Shown here piece by piece: positions 50,006-62,775 of a DNA stretch of 64,000 nucleotides. The notes below the pieces were generated by a model. That model searched no databases. It was not told the DNA's origin and worked only from the letters and a program-made list of their open reading frames with translations. Position 1 is the first letter of the stretch. Each line of letters begins with the position of its first letter. Source of the DNA: Diadophis punctatus similis (Eukaryota > Chordata > Lepidosauria > Squamata > Dipsadidae); contig JALIGW010000040.1 of NCBI GenBank assembly GCA_023053685.1, forward strand, positions 593,501-657,500. The letters run 5' to 3'. The position numbers were made by a program, and so were the translations under genes.

Positions 50006-50480
50006 TAATTTTCTAGAATTGGGAGCAATGTGGAGTAAAATTTCCAGAGTACCAAAAGGTTTTATTAGTGTTAAATAGTTTGGATCAGAGATGGGAGACT
50101 GTATCAGCTATTTTTGAAGTAAGCCAGAAGCAGATTTGAATTTGGAGGCTTTGAAATCATGTTTATTGAATGAAGATCAGAAAAGGCTTTCCAGCCATGC
50201 TGATGGAAAATTCCACAGGCGGGGGCCCAACAAGGAGTACAGTGGAAACTTACAGCAAGTCTCCAGTAAAACTTTCCACAGGCTGCCTATCTCTAGAATG
50301 CCTAGCAACAGCAGAGGTGTCTGCATAGAAGAGGAGAGCAGAGGCAGGAGGGATCAAGTATAACTCAGCAGCAAAGATTCTGCAAGCAAGTTAAGAAAGT
50401 GTGTTTCATTTGTGTAGAGGACCCATCATCTGCAGAAAAGCTGTACACAGAGAAGAAATATGTAAGACAAGAGACATTAT

Positions 50481-50837
50481 TTGCAAGGAGGACAGATTAC
50501 AGTTGCAAAAGTTTGTTATAATAACAATAGAGACAAATGGTTGATTGACAGTGGGGCAAGTCAAACAATTGTTAATAATTCTGACTTATTTTCCAGATTT
50601 TTTCCAGGAAACCATGAAGAAGTGGTCTTAGCAAATGGTCAAAAGGCTAAAATCATTGGAAGAGGCGATGTGCAAATTCCATATTTGGAATCCAGGTTTA
50701 CTTATCTGTTATGTGTTCCTGTAATGGAACATAATTTGTTAAGTGTGTCTAGTTTAGACAAGCAAGGTTATGAAACCACATTTGTAAATGGGAAGTGTCT
50801 CATCAAAAGAAATGGAAATGTTTGTGCACAGGCATAA
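50481..50837 (+). pseudogene. copia protease region
   Basis: The open frame has DKWLIDSGASQTIVNNSD, with the DSGA active-site triad of a copia aspartic protease at about residues 19-22 of the frame. It is followed by EEVVLANGQKAKIIGRGDV and NLLSVSSLDKQGY, the usual order. It ends at a stop where the GAG-pre-integrase region (LHRRLGHANF-like, about 50930) should continue. Confidence 0.88.
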
Positions 50838-51114
50838 AAGAGGATAATCTTTATGTATTGCAGGGACAAAAGGTCCAATGTTCCCAGATATTTAAAAATG
50901 TAGCAGAACACAATTCGTTGTGTTCATCTTCTGCACAGATGACTTGGTCATGCTAATTTTAAGGTTGTTCAGCAAATGAAAAGAATTTGCGGAAGGATTA
51001 GATTTGAAGAGATTGTAAGGCATATTTGAATTGTGCAGTATGCCAAAGCATCGAAATCCAATGCATTCCCAGTTCTGGCAAGTTTAGCGCAACACAAACC
51101 ACAAGAGCTCTAGA

Positions 51115-51526
51115 AGTGGTGTATGCTGATTTAATTGGGCCTATGCAAGCCAGTTTGGGATGAGAAAAGTATGCGCTGGTCATTGTGGATGACTACAGCA
51201 GGTTTGGGTTTATTGCTACTTACTTAAGAGTAAAAACAGAGGTGCTACAGCAATTTAAGCAATGGTTAAGCTTTGTAGAAAGAAGGTACAAACAACAGGT
51301 ATGTCAGTTGCAAACTGACAGAGGTTCTGAATTTATGTCAACAAATTTTCAACAATGGTTGAGACAATTGGGAATAAGACACAGGCGCACAAATCCTTAC
51401 ACACCAGGAGAGAATGGAGTTTCCGAAAGAAGGAACGGTGTTTTGCAAACAATGAAAGACTCATTACTGGAGGATACTGCAGGTCATATTGGGGTAAAGC
51501 CATACTACTGCAAATTATTTAGTTAA
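51115..51526 (+). pseudogene. copia integrase core, frame-broken
   Basis: Catalytic residues are visible: D in VVYADLIGPM (about 51128), D in QTDRGSEFMS (about 51318) and E in PGENGVSERRNG (about 51411). A stop at about 51160 separates the first motif from the main open frame (51185-51526, starting DDYSRFGFIATY). The frame ends early at SLLEDTAGH-IG; the C-terminal region (51530-51790) reads on in other frames. Confidence 0.9.
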
Positions 51527-52079
51527 CAGGCTGTGGAGTTCATCCACAAATAATACTCCATTATGCACTGCTATATGGGAGAAGCCTTCTCTAGCACATT
51601 TAAAAATATTTGGAAGTACTGCGTGGGTACATATTCCAAAGGTAATCAGAAGAAAGGGGCAACAAAAAGCTAGAAAGCTCAGATTTGTGGGCTATGAGCC
51701 AGGCTCAAAAGGGTATCGCTTTAGCGATGGAAGTAAAAGGATAGTGATTTCAAGGTCTGCTAGTTTTTGCAGAACAAAATTGGAACAGAATTGATGCAAA
51801 TTCTGAAAATGTCTCACTTAGTGACGGTGATTCACTTAGCGATGGTGATCCACTTTAGTGACAATAACTCATTTAATGATGTTGAATCATTTATTGAAGG
51901 TGTTTATGTTCAGGGAGGAAGAGTCTGAATAAGATATGAATCCAGAAAGGCTTGAAACACAAGAACAGGCAATGCACGTAGGTCAGAGTGTAGTAACAGA
52001 GGAGTTCCGCCTGACAGGTATTCTGCCAGTAAAGTTAAAGTGTGTAATGTGTGGTATGAGCCAAGAAACTATAAGGAAG

Positions 52080-52250
52080 TATTGGCATTACCAAAAGTTG
52101 AACAAGAAAAGTGGAAAGAAGCCATGGATAAAGAGATGAAATCCATGGGAGATCATGAAGTGTTCACATCTGTGACTTTGCCACAGGGACCAAGGCTGTA
52201 GGATGTAAGTGGGTATACAAGAAAAAGGTATTATCCAGTAATGAAGTACA
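52080..52250 (+). pseudogene. copia RT remnant with large deletion
   Basis: EQEKWKEAMDKEM and the following block with a stop (about 52090-52230) form the RT N-terminal region. About base 52240 it jumps to QRRKIEQLLKKYNMKDCN (52265-52320), which normally follows RT. The RT core, with the YVDD active site, is missing. This copy therefore could not make its own DNA. Confidence 0.85.
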
Positions 52251-52460
52251 GTATCTTCTCAGTCAAAGGAGAAAAATTGAACAATTACTAAAGAAATATA
52301 ATATGAAAGATTGTAATATTGCTCCTACACCTATGAGCACAGATTTTTACAATAGTTTGGGTGAGGACAAAAGTGAAGCCTATGATCAAGAGATATATCA
52401 CTCTGAATAGGGAGTCTGTTATATCTGTCACAGTGGTCCAGACCAAACATAGCTTGTGCA

Positions 52461-52990
52461 GTGAGCATTTTAAGTCGCTTTACTGCTGCATCTACAAAGT
52501 TGCATTGGATGGGTGTGAAAAGAATTCTCAGGTATTTGAAGGGAACTGTGAATTTGGGTCTTCAAATACAGGTCACTGAAGAATTAAAATTGAAATGCTA
52601 TGTTGATAGTGATTATGCAAATGATGTAAAAACCAGAAAGTCTAATTCTGGGATTGTAATAATGTTTGGAGAGGCTTTAATTGGTTGGAAGTCCAGAAAA
52701 CAAACAATGGTTGCTATTTCAACTGCGGAAGCAGAGTTTATTGCATTGTCTGAGTTATGTTCTGAAGTAGTTTGGTATGTACAATTGTTCCAAGATTTAA
52801 ATGTAAATGTAAATGAAGCTGTAATGGTTTATGAAGATAATGCTGCCTGTATAAAGATGGCAACTGGTGACAGAGTGAAGAACAGAAGTAAACATGTAGA
52901 CATAAGTATTGTACAGAGAAGCTGTAAAAGAAAAATTGATAAGTTTACATCATTGTTCTTCAGAAGATAATTTAGCAGACATGACAACCA
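52461..52990 (+). pseudogene. copia RNase H
   Basis: The open frame (52461-52970) has LHWMGVKRILRYLKGT, then CYVDSDYAND (first Asp), STAEAEFIALSE (Glu), YEDNAACIKMATGD (Asp) and HVDIS near the end, the usual copia RNase H order. The region is intact up to VQRSCKRK, where the consensus ends in a short tail. RNase H would remove the RNA from the RNA-DNA hybrid. Confidence 0.88.
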
Positions 52991-53068
52991 AACCATTGGG
53001 TAATGTTAATCATGGGAAATATTTAAATCTAATTGGTCTGATGTCTCTCCCAGTAATGAAGGGAGGAG

Positions 53069-53336
53069 TCTTGGAATATTCATGACTGGGAGAGCCATGT
53101 GATTGGTTCAGCCAATCAAACACAAGTATTGAATGAGCATGTCCAGAAACTTAGGAAGAAGAAGGGCATGGTTTAGTCAGTCCTCCATTATACTCCAGTG
53201 TGAAAACATCTTGCCATGTGGTCTGTGAAACAAAGTGCGGTATTGTAAAGCCTTTGTTCTACTTATAAAGAAGTTATTTGAATCAGCAAAATGCAGTTAT
53301 CTTGTGAAGCTTCTGATTTATTACGCAACTCTGACA
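53069..53336 (+). repeat. copia 3' LTR
   Basis: 268 bp, from tcttggaatattc (second base changed from the expected TG) to caactctgaca. It is preceded by a polypurine tract. Confidence 0.96.
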
Positions 53337-53341
53337 AACTT

Positions 53342-53615
53342 AAAATCCAACCAAGAAGTGATCTTGTAGGGACCTTGTTACATTCATGCACTGGAGAGAA
53401 GCGGAAGCAGGAGGATGAAATGTGAGCATGGGGATGCTAAAGAAGACTGCAAGGGAGGGAGGGGAAGGGGGTGGGGGTACTCCCTTCCTTGCTATCTGTG
53501 CCCTTCATCCCTAATGTTGTCTCCCGCCCCCCCACACACACACCTTTCAAGTGCCCAGCTCTGTCTACCAACATCATAACTTGCTTTTTGTGTACCAACG
53601 ATTGTAAGGAACGAT
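53342..53615. other. Short intergenic stretch, nothing recognised
   Basis: No gene or clear repeat in about 270 bp. Confidence 0.4.
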
Positions 53616-53617
53616 TA

Positions 53618-54210
<593 letters not shown>

Positions 54211-55242
54211 ATAAAGAATTGCAACAAATAGATAAATGGATAAAATATAATCTTTCACTCTTAGCTTTGACACCAGGAAGGTCTCAAATCTACCGACCAA
54301 GCAGCACGCTGGGTCAACCACAAGGGGGGGGGGGCTGAAAACCCCATCCCTTCCATCGGAGACTGTCATCCTGCAGTCCAAACCGGGCACTTCTAACGCC
54401 TTTCCCGGAGAATGAACCACCTTTAGCCCTTCTGAAGGACCGCAGCGGGGACGGGGTAGCCCGTAGCTTTTCTGGCACAAGGGCAAAGCCTTCGGCCCGC
54501 ACCCGCGGGTCGCCCAGGCTTCGGGGGGCCGGAGCTGTTCAGGCTGGCCTCAGCGAGCGTGGCTGGGAGCCTCTGCGCGGAGCTGGCGCCCGGCGGGCAG
54601 CAACTCCCTTGGCGGCAGCATCCCCGGAGCAAGCGGAGCGGAGCTTTCCCCGCCGGGCAGTGAAGCCAAAGCCGGCTGGTTCGCGGCTTCCGGGAGACTC
54701 GGACGGTTGCGGGACGCTCAGCGACCGACGCTGCTGCGTTTCTGCCGAGGCCGGGGGCTGCAACAGCCCGTTTCACGTCGGCCGCGGAAAGGTTTCCCTG
54801 TTGGCCAGGCCTTGGAGCGGCCGGAGGAATTCGTGCTCGCCAGCGGTGCAGAAACGCCGGCCGACAGCAGCAGGCGCCGCCGAGGCCGGAGAGGGGCGGG
54901 AACGGGGGGAATCGCCACACTCGTCGCTACTCGCGGCGGGGAGGGGGGCGGGGGGGGGTCATCCAGTGGCTTCAGGCAGAAAAAGTGGGGGGGGGGGTTC
55001 TCGCTGCCCGCGGAGCCCTTTGCGCGCCAGCAACGCCTGCGGCGGCGGCGGCGTCGAACAACGGCAGCTGCTCCGAGATGAAGTTCGGCCTGTCCCCGAA
55101 TGGCGCTGCGAGTTGTCCCCAAGGTTTCCTCCCGGAGACCCCTTCCTGCCACTAAAGAAGTGAAGCCCATTTCGTCCGCATGGGAAGGCTCTGCGTGCGC
55201 CGCCGCCAATTCTCGGGAGGACGCTGGGAGAACATAGAAGAA

Positions 55243-55400
55243 CAGGGTTGGAAGGGACCTTGGAGATCTGCTAGTCCAACCCCGCTGCTCGAGCAGGAGA
55301 CCCCAGACCATTCCGGACAAATGGCTGTCCAGCCTCTTCTTGAAAACCTCCAGTGATGGAGCTCCCACAACTCCTGGAGGAGTTCCACCCAGCGTTGTCA
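55243..55400 (-). mobile_element. CR1 LINE 3' end inside the CpG island
   Basis: The minus strand reads the CR1 3' end, from a short QW/LPPEVV-like block to the complement of cagggttggaagggaccttgg at 55243. It is short and little diverged, and lies about 1 kb upstream of the POU3F1 start. Confidence 0.85.
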
Positions 55401-56230
55401 TTCTTAGGAAATTCGGCGGAGCGTTTGGACCTCCCGCCTCCCAACCCTGCCGGGAGAGACTCCCAGAGGGAGAAACCGAGGAGCCTCAGCGACCCGTTCG
55501 GAAGTCCCTCGCTCGCCGATTGGGCGGAATCGGAAAACCCGAGAAGGGACCGCGGTCATCGGAACAGGGGCAGACGCTAACCGCCGGCCAGACGCGGAAG
55601 AGGAGTCCGGGCCGGAGACGAAGCCAGTGAGCAGAAGGAAGCCCTGGTCCCGCGATGCTCGACGAAGCTGCAGCGGCCGGGAAGGCTTCAAAGGGCGAGT
55701 CGGGGAACTGTGTGTGCGGGGAAGTCGAGCCGGCGGCGGAGGCGCCCCGCGGTGCCGCTCACGCTGCGAGACGAGCCGCCAAAGAGACTTCCAGCTCCCG
55801 CGATTTGGCTCGCGAGTGGGCCGAGCGCGCAACGCCCCCTTCGGAAAAAGGAGAACCTCGCGGGGGGCGCAACTTCAACGGCTCCCCACAAACAATTCGG
55901 GACGCAGCTCCCCCTGAGGCCCGGAGAAACGAGCCGGCGTCATTCCTCGCTTTGCCGCCTATGGACTCACCTGGGTTGACGCCGGTGGACTCACCTGGCT
56001 CCCGGTTCCCCGGATTGGAGTAGCGAAGACGCCAAGGGGCAAGCAGAAGGGGGCCACGTAGGGCCCGGCGACGGCAAAAGTCCGCTTGAGCCCTCCCGTC
56101 TCCTCCAGCAGCTGCGGGCGCGCTTCTTCCCTTCCGCCCACGCGCTGAGCGCCGGAGCCCCACGAAAGAAGCACCTCCCGCCCCAACCAGGATCGCCCTC
56201 CCTGCGCAAATCCCGGACCGCCGTCTCTAG

Positions 56231-56360
56231 ACGGGGCGGGGGCGGGTCCCTCGCTGGGGCGCCCTATGGAGGTGCGGGACTGCCTGCCACTCGCGGGCGA
56301 CGGAACCAATAGGGCGCGCGGGGGGGAGTGGCTGTGCGCTGGGCCGAACGGGGCTCTAAA
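56231..56360 (+). promoter_or_regulatory. Probable POU3F1 core promoter
   Basis: Two overlapping GC boxes (ggggcgggggcggg, about 56233-56247) are followed by CCAAT (56306-56310) and then a TATA-like tctaaa (56355-56360). The 45-50 bp between CCAAT and the TATA-like box fits a normal promoter. Transcription would then start near 56385, about 60 bp before the ATG. Inferred from motifs only. Confidence 0.5.
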
Positions 56361-56445
56361 GCGCGCCCCGCCGCCGAGGGTGTCCCAGTGAGAGCCGCAG
56401 AGCGGAGCGCGGCCCAGTCACCTCCCGTGCGCGACCCGAGCGGCA

Positions 56446-57582
56446 ATGGCCACCACGGCGCAGTATTTGCCGCGCGGCGCCTCACTTCTGCCCATGTCCG
56501 CGCCGGAGGCCGAGCGGCTGCACCAGGGTCCCACCTATCGCGAGGTCCAGAAGATGATGCACCACGAGTACCTGCAGGGGCTGGCGGCCACCCCGGGCCA
56601 CCCCATGGGGACCCTCCCGCACCACCAGTGGCTGCCAGGCGCCACGGGGGACTGGGGCGGCGGCGGGACCCATCTGGACCACGCCAAGGCCAGCAGCGGG
56701 CCGCGCGGAGACTTGGACGGCAGCGGAGGCGGCTTCCACTCACGCTCCCACCTGGTGCACCAGCAAGCGACGGGAGGCGGCGGGGGTCACTGGGGCCAGA
56801 GCGGCCCCACGCATCACCTGGGCGGCTGCCCCGCCGCCATGTCCCCGACGGCTGGCGGTCCGCAGCCTCTGCTCTACTCTCAGGTGGCCTACCCGGGGCT
56901 CAACGGAATGTTGGGCCCGCAGGCGCCCGCTCTCCACCTGCCGCACGGGCACGACGAGGTGGCCGAGGCCCACCTGGAGGGCTCCCCGACGCCGCTGGGC
57001 CACGCAGGGCCCGAGCCGCCCTCCGACGAGGACGCGCCCAGCTCCGACGACCTGGAGCAGTTCGCCAAGCAGTTCAAGCAGCGCCGGATCAAGCTGGGCT
57101 TCACGCAGGCGGACGTGGGGCTGGCGCTGGGCACCCTGTACGGCAACGTCTTCTCGCAGACCACCATCTGCCGCTTCGAGGCGCTGCAGCTGAGCTTCAA
57201 GAACATGTGCAAGCTGAAGCCGCTGCTCAACAAGTGGCTGGAGGAAACCGACTCGGGCAGCGGCAGCCCGGCCAGCCTGGACAAGATCGCGGCGCAGGGC
57301 CGCAAGCGCAAGAAGCGCACCTCCATCGAGGTCGGCGTGAAAGGCGCGCTGGAGAGCCACTTCCTCCGCTGCCCCAAGCCTTCGGCCCACGAGATCACGT
57401 TGCTGGCGGACTCGCTGCAGCTGGAGAAGGAGGTGGTGCGCGTGTGGTTCTGCAACCGGCGGCAGAAGGAGAAGCGCATGACGCCGGCCGGGGGCCCGCA
57501 ACCGCCCGCCATGGAGGACGCTTACTCGCAGGGCGACGCCTCCCCGCCGCTGCACCATACGCTCCGGAGCCCGGTGCAATGA
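56446..57582 (+). CDS. POU3F1: POU domain, class 3, transcription factor 1 (Oct-6 type)
   Basis: 378 codons, single exon, as for the POU3 family. The start [11 protein letters not shown] and the end ...SPVQ agree with vertebrate POU3F1. The N-terminal half is Gly/His/Pro-rich ([13 protein letters not shown] near residue 32; HHLGG, AMSP). The POU-specific domain spans about residues 195-267 ([17 protein letters not shown] to LLNKWLEE), then a short linker, then the POU homeodomain at about 287-346, starting at [13 protein letters not shown]. Recognition-helix residues WFCNRRQ are intact, with Cys at position 50 and Asn at 51 (residue 337). It binds octamer-type DNA in the nucleus and controls, in mammals, Schwann-cell and neural development. 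The poly-Ala, poly-Gly and poly-His runs of mammals are short or absent (mammalian protein about 450 aa). I chose this ATG because it begins the conserved MATTAQYLP. Confidence 0.97.
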   Translation: MATTAQYLPRGASLLPMSAPEAERLHQGPTYREVQKMMHHEYLQGLAATPGHPMGTLPHHQWLPGATGDWGGGGTHLDHAKASSGPRGDLDGSGGGFHSRSHLVHQQATGGGGGHWGQSGPTHHLGGCPAAMSPTAGGPQPLLYSQVAYPGLNGMLGPQAPALHLPHGHDEVAEAHLEGSPTPLGHAGPEPPSDEDAPSSDDLEQFAKQFKQRRIKLGFTQADVGLALGTLYGNVFSQTTICRFEALQLSFKNMCKLKPLLNKWLEETDSGSGSPASLDKIAAQGRKRKKRTSIEVGVKGALESHFLRCPKPSAHEITLLADSLQLEKEVVRVWFCNRRQKEKRMTPAGGPQPPAMEDAYSQGDASPPLHHTLRSPVQ

Positions 57583-58041
57583 CTGGAGAGCGGCGCCGGC
57601 GGCTGTGCAGCCGGCTGGTCTGGCTGGGACTGGCGGCAGGACTCTTGCGCGGCCGACGCCTCGGGCATCGGGGACGGCGGGGAGCCTGGAAGCTAGGAGA
57701 GCCGCCTGGCCGCCTTCGGCCGCGTCCCCGGTCGGGGGAGCCCGTGGCCTTCGCGCCGCCACTCGGCTCTAATTTAAACTCGATATTTATTGACCCCCCT
57801 CGGAAAAGCCCCGGCCGAGACGAGCACGGAGGGGCTCCGCTTCCTTGAGGACGCCCCCGGGCTGTGCCTGTCTCCCTCGCCCGGAGAACTGGAGGCGGCG
57901 CTTCTAGGCCGACGGTCCAGACCTCCTCCCTCAGCCGAGCGGGTCCCCGGAGTCTTTCCCAAGGGGGCTCGGCGCCCAGCAAGCGTTTGAAGCCGTTGTC
58001 TTCTCCCTTATTTGTGTTACAATCAATTATTTTATTACTCG

Positions 58042-58083
58042 CATAAAACATTTATCCGGAACGCGCCTCTTGTCTTTGTTGTT
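58042..58083 (+). terminator. Probable polyadenylation site of POU3F1
   Basis: A variant signal cataaa (58042-58047) lies in an AT-rich block, followed 20-25 nt later by a GU-rich stretch cttgtctttgttgtt (about 58069-58083). There is no canonical aataaa between the stop and this point. That gives a 3' UTR of about 480 nt. Confidence 0.5.
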
Positions 58084-58617
58084 AAACCCCGAGCGAGAAA
58101 GACGGGGAGGGCGCAGGGCAGGTTGAGGATGGGGCCTGGGGAGGGGCTTCCCTTTCTTCCCGCTGCTGCGCTGCCGCGGCCCGTGCAAGATCCTGCGGTC
58201 CCCGGGCGGCCGTCTAAAGGCCGCCCTTGGGGCCGTGCTCTCAATTCGGCCCCGAACTCCCCGCCGCTCAGCCGGGAGAATCGCCCTTCTTCGGCTTGCG
58301 CTCGGAGCTCCCCGCTCGGGCTACTCCGTTCTTCCCCTGCCGTTCAAGCGGGGCCGCCGGCGGTGGCCGGGGCCGGGAGGTGCGGGTAATGGCAAGTTGG
58401 CCTCGGGATATCCTGCTGGACAGCGCCGTCCATCCGTGCCCGTCCAGGGCTCTGCTTCCGAGATCGGCTTTCGCTGGCCGCCTTAGGAGAGGGGGCCGTT
58501 TTCGGTAGAAAGCCTCCAAGGAGTAGCCTGAGACGTGAAAATAATCGGGAAAACATTAGCCTTTTTCCGGAAAGGGGAGCCGCGCTTCCACCCGAAGCCC
58601 TTTCAAGGAGAGCGTTT

Positions 58618-58690
58618 ATTTTATTTTATTTTATTTGGGATTCTTCTAGGCCGCCCTACTCCCTGGGGACTCAGGTTAGGCCATGCTAAA
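58618..58690 (-). mobile_element. L2 LINE 3' end remnant
   Basis: A (tttta)n run is followed by ctaggccgccctactccctggggactcag, the complement of the L2 3' UTR block also seen at 45067 on the plus strand. Only the last ~70 bp is left, at the edge of the CpG island. Confidence 0.7.
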
Positions 58691-58699
58691 GGGCGCCAA

Positions 58700-60590
<1,891 letters not shown>

Positions 60591-60599
60591 GCATGGCTC

Positions 60600-61575
60600 C
60601 ATACTGCATGGAGTCTCTGAAACTGACTTACTGATACACAACAGGATATGACTCAGCCCTTGAGAACGCTCTCTTTCCAATTGTGTCCCTGTGACTCTGC
60701 TAGGCACCTCAAGGGGATGCCCAGGGCAAGGGATACCCATTGTGCTAATGGCATGTGAACACCAGTCTGAGAGAGAGGGGGCAGAAGCCGGGGGGTGGGT
60801 GGGTGTAGGAAGAGGTTTGTCTGTTTTGGATAAAAAGTATACATTGATTAACTTGCTTCGTCAATTCATTGATAGATGAGAGTTCAGGTTCTGACTTACA
60901 CAGAAGATTGATTACTGGTATTTGGTACTTCCATGCTATTCAAATGAAGAACATTATTATTACAGTTCAGATCCTAACATTTAAAAGAATTAAATGGAAT
61001 TTCCAAATGCAATGCAATTTCATTAATTAAGTAACTCATTACTTAGTGAAGTTTTACATTTTGAGTGCAAAATTTTGTTATTGCATGGATAATTTCAAAG
61101 TGCTCTTCTTCAAGGGAAAAGTCCAAATTTGTTTGGTCTGAACAAGCCAGCAGTCTTTGTTTTATAGAGAGAAAATGTTTGGGATTTTTCGGGAAGGTCC
61201 AGAAAGACCAGGAAACCAGTGAGAGCATGGCCAGCCTCTCCAAGGCTCCCCCTGTGTGTCAGGAAAAGGAAACCAGCCCTGCTAGGCAGGATGCAGAAAG
61301 CAACCCCAGGGTGGTGAACCATGGTGCATCACATTGGCAGCTGCTTATCAGACTGAACCGCACTACTGGGTTCACTCCAGCCATGAGCAGACCACGAGAA
61401 AGAGAAGCAGCCACATCTTGTTCAGGTATTTTCTAGGGTAACTCATGTAAACGTGATCTGCAAAAGTTTCCTTTAATTTCAATGGGATCTAAGAGCAAAA
61501 TTAGTGGCTCTGAGAAATGCAAGGAACCAAGAGAAAGCAAAGGCAGCATCTGAGGGGCTACCCTGTCCAACTTGG
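60600..61575. other. About 1 kb without a recognised gene
   Basis: Open frames up to 123 codons, no domain or repeat edge recognised. Confidence 0.4.
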
Positions 61576-61580
61576 AAAGA

Positions 61581-61656
61581 AGGAAGAGGAGGAGGAGGAG
61601 GAGGAGGAGGAGGAGGAGGAGGAGGAGGAGGAGGAGGAGGAGGAGGAGGAGGAGGA
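61581..61656. repeat. (GGA)n microsatellite
   Basis: About 25 gga units. It yields the Gly, Glu and Pro-rich open frames here. Confidence 0.98.
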
Positions 61657-61854
61657 AAAAGCAAGCTTGAGGGGGATGGAGTCTCCTGGCACAGTCCCTC
61701 CAGCTCAGCACTGTGGCTGTTACAGGCAGGTCTGTGCCAAGGTCCATTAACAAGGCCACTTATCCCCTTGTCCAGCCCTCAGTTTGTACCATTTACACAA
61801 GGCTTCCTTTTCATGATACATTTTTTATTTTTCAACTGCTTTGGCTAAAGAATA

Positions 61855-62065
61855 TAATATAATAACAGAGATAACCTTGGAGGTCTTCTAGTCCAACCCC
61901 TGCACAAGCAAGAGACCCTATACCATTCTGGAAAAATGGCTGTCCAATCTCTCCTCAAAACCTCCAGTGATGGATCACCCACAACTTCTGAAGGCAAGCT
62001 GTTCCATCGATTGAGTGGAAATTTCACTGCCAGGAAATTTCATTGCCAGGAAATTTCTGCTTATT
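61855..62065 (-). mobile_element. CR1 LINE 3' end
   Basis: The minus strand ends in the complement of ataaccttggaggtcttctag (61870-61890) after a short RWNSLPSEVV-like block. A small direct repeat gccaggaaatttc occurs twice at about 62030-62057. A 5'-truncated, moderately diverged copy. Confidence 0.85.
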
Positions 62066-62309
62066 TCGGATCTCTCCTTGATTAATTTGAAAATGGAAAG
62101 AAAATTGATTTCATTTCACCACTATTATTAAAGACATTTTTCTATCTTCTAACATTCACAAATGGTTAGATATCACACTGAAAAAGATAAAATTTTCAAT
62201 TATGGCCAAGTTTAAAACAACACAATTTGTTTTCAAACATCACTGTAAACAGAGAGATTTATGTTCAATATTTTCATGAAATGTGCTAGAAAATATGAAC
62301 TTACTCATT

Positions 62310-62775
62310 TATTTATTTATTTATTTGGCTTTTCTTATATGCCGCCCAACTCCCGAGGGACTCAGGGCGGCGTACAACACAAGAAAAATACAAGAAATAA
62401 CCAATAAACAGAATTAAAAACATAATATAAAAATTAAAAATTACAGTATAAAAAACAACCATTCAACAACCAAACATACCCGGGGGAGAGTTCAGCTGGA
62501 ATTAAGCTCTGCCCCCTGCCTGCAGGAAAAGCCACGTCTTAACGGCTTTTCGGAAGGCCAGCAGGGTGGGGATAGTTCGGGTCTCTGGAGGAAGTTGGTT
62601 CCAGAGCGCGGGACCTGCCACAGAGAAGGCCCTCCCCCTAGGGCCCGCCAGCCGGCATTGCTTGGCTGACGGGAGCTGGAGGAGGCCAACTCTGTGGGCC
62701 CTAACCGGTCGAAGGGAAGTATGAGGCAGAATGCGGTCCCGGAGATAACCTGGTCCGGTTATCATAAGAATGAAG
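62310..62775 (-). mobile_element. L2 LINE 3' end, well preserved
   Basis: The minus strand, from about 62765, gives [39 protein letters not shown], then PALWNQLPPET and [15 protein letters not shown], followed by the UTR with the gccgccctgagtccctcggg complement at about 62341. It ends in (ttta)n at 62308-62328. The 87-codon frame is open, so this copy is young, but it is only the C-terminal end. Confidence 0.92.

Larger units (their letters stand above)
48634..50440 (+). pseudogene. copia gag, interrupted
   Basis: The first part (48634-48769) starts MAAVEFKDSPIPKLGKKNY and has the NY--W---M copia-gag start (DUF4219-like). After a frameshift near 48765 it continues AHDKVMAYLLLSLQDDQF and AKEIWQKLKAV (UBN2-type gag) to about 49007. 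The 1-kb TIR element follows. The rest (50008-50440) is gag-like but has several stops. No zinc knuckle CX2C motif could be read. Gag would form the particle that packages the RNA. Confidence 0.85.
48253..53336 (+). mobile_element. Ty1/copia LTR retrotransposon, complete ends, defective interior
   Basis: The element is bounded by two direct ~268-bp LTRs and an exact 5-bp target duplication aactt (48248-48252 and 53337-53341). The order is LTR, primer-binding site, gag, protease, integrase, RT, RNase H, polypurine tract (aagggaggag, about 53060-53068), LTR. Integrase before RT is the copia order and rules out gypsy or retroviral groups. gag is split by a ~1-kb DNA element at 49010-50005, most of RT is deleted near 52240, and stops and shifts occur throughout. 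Confidence 0.96.
54400..58500. promoter_or_regulatory. CpG island around POU3F1
   Basis: Dense CpG and GC-rich sequence begins at about 54400, after the AT-rich L2 tail, and continues to about 58500. Most of the window is AT-rich and CpG-poor. Overlapping long open frames on all strands in this island are expected from its composition. Such islands are typical of developmental transcription-factor genes. The edges are judged by eye. Confidence 0.85.

Noticed and set aside
48253..53336. Endogenous retrovirus
   Set aside because: Gene order (integrase before RT), the 5-bp duplication, the copia-type protease and RNase H motifs and the absence of env all point to Ty1/copia.
54423..56309. Several open frames of 96-227 codons upstream of POU3F1
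   Set aside because: They are in a CpG island where stop codons are rare, occur on both strands, and show no recognisable domain; one spans a CR1 end.
56740..57762. 340-codon minus-strand frame opposite POU3F1
   Set aside because: A shadow of the GC-rich, codon-biased POU3F1 coding region; no known antisense protein.
61433..61848. Poly-Leu, poly-Pro and poly-Gly frames
   Set aside because: They are translations of the (GGA)n repeat.
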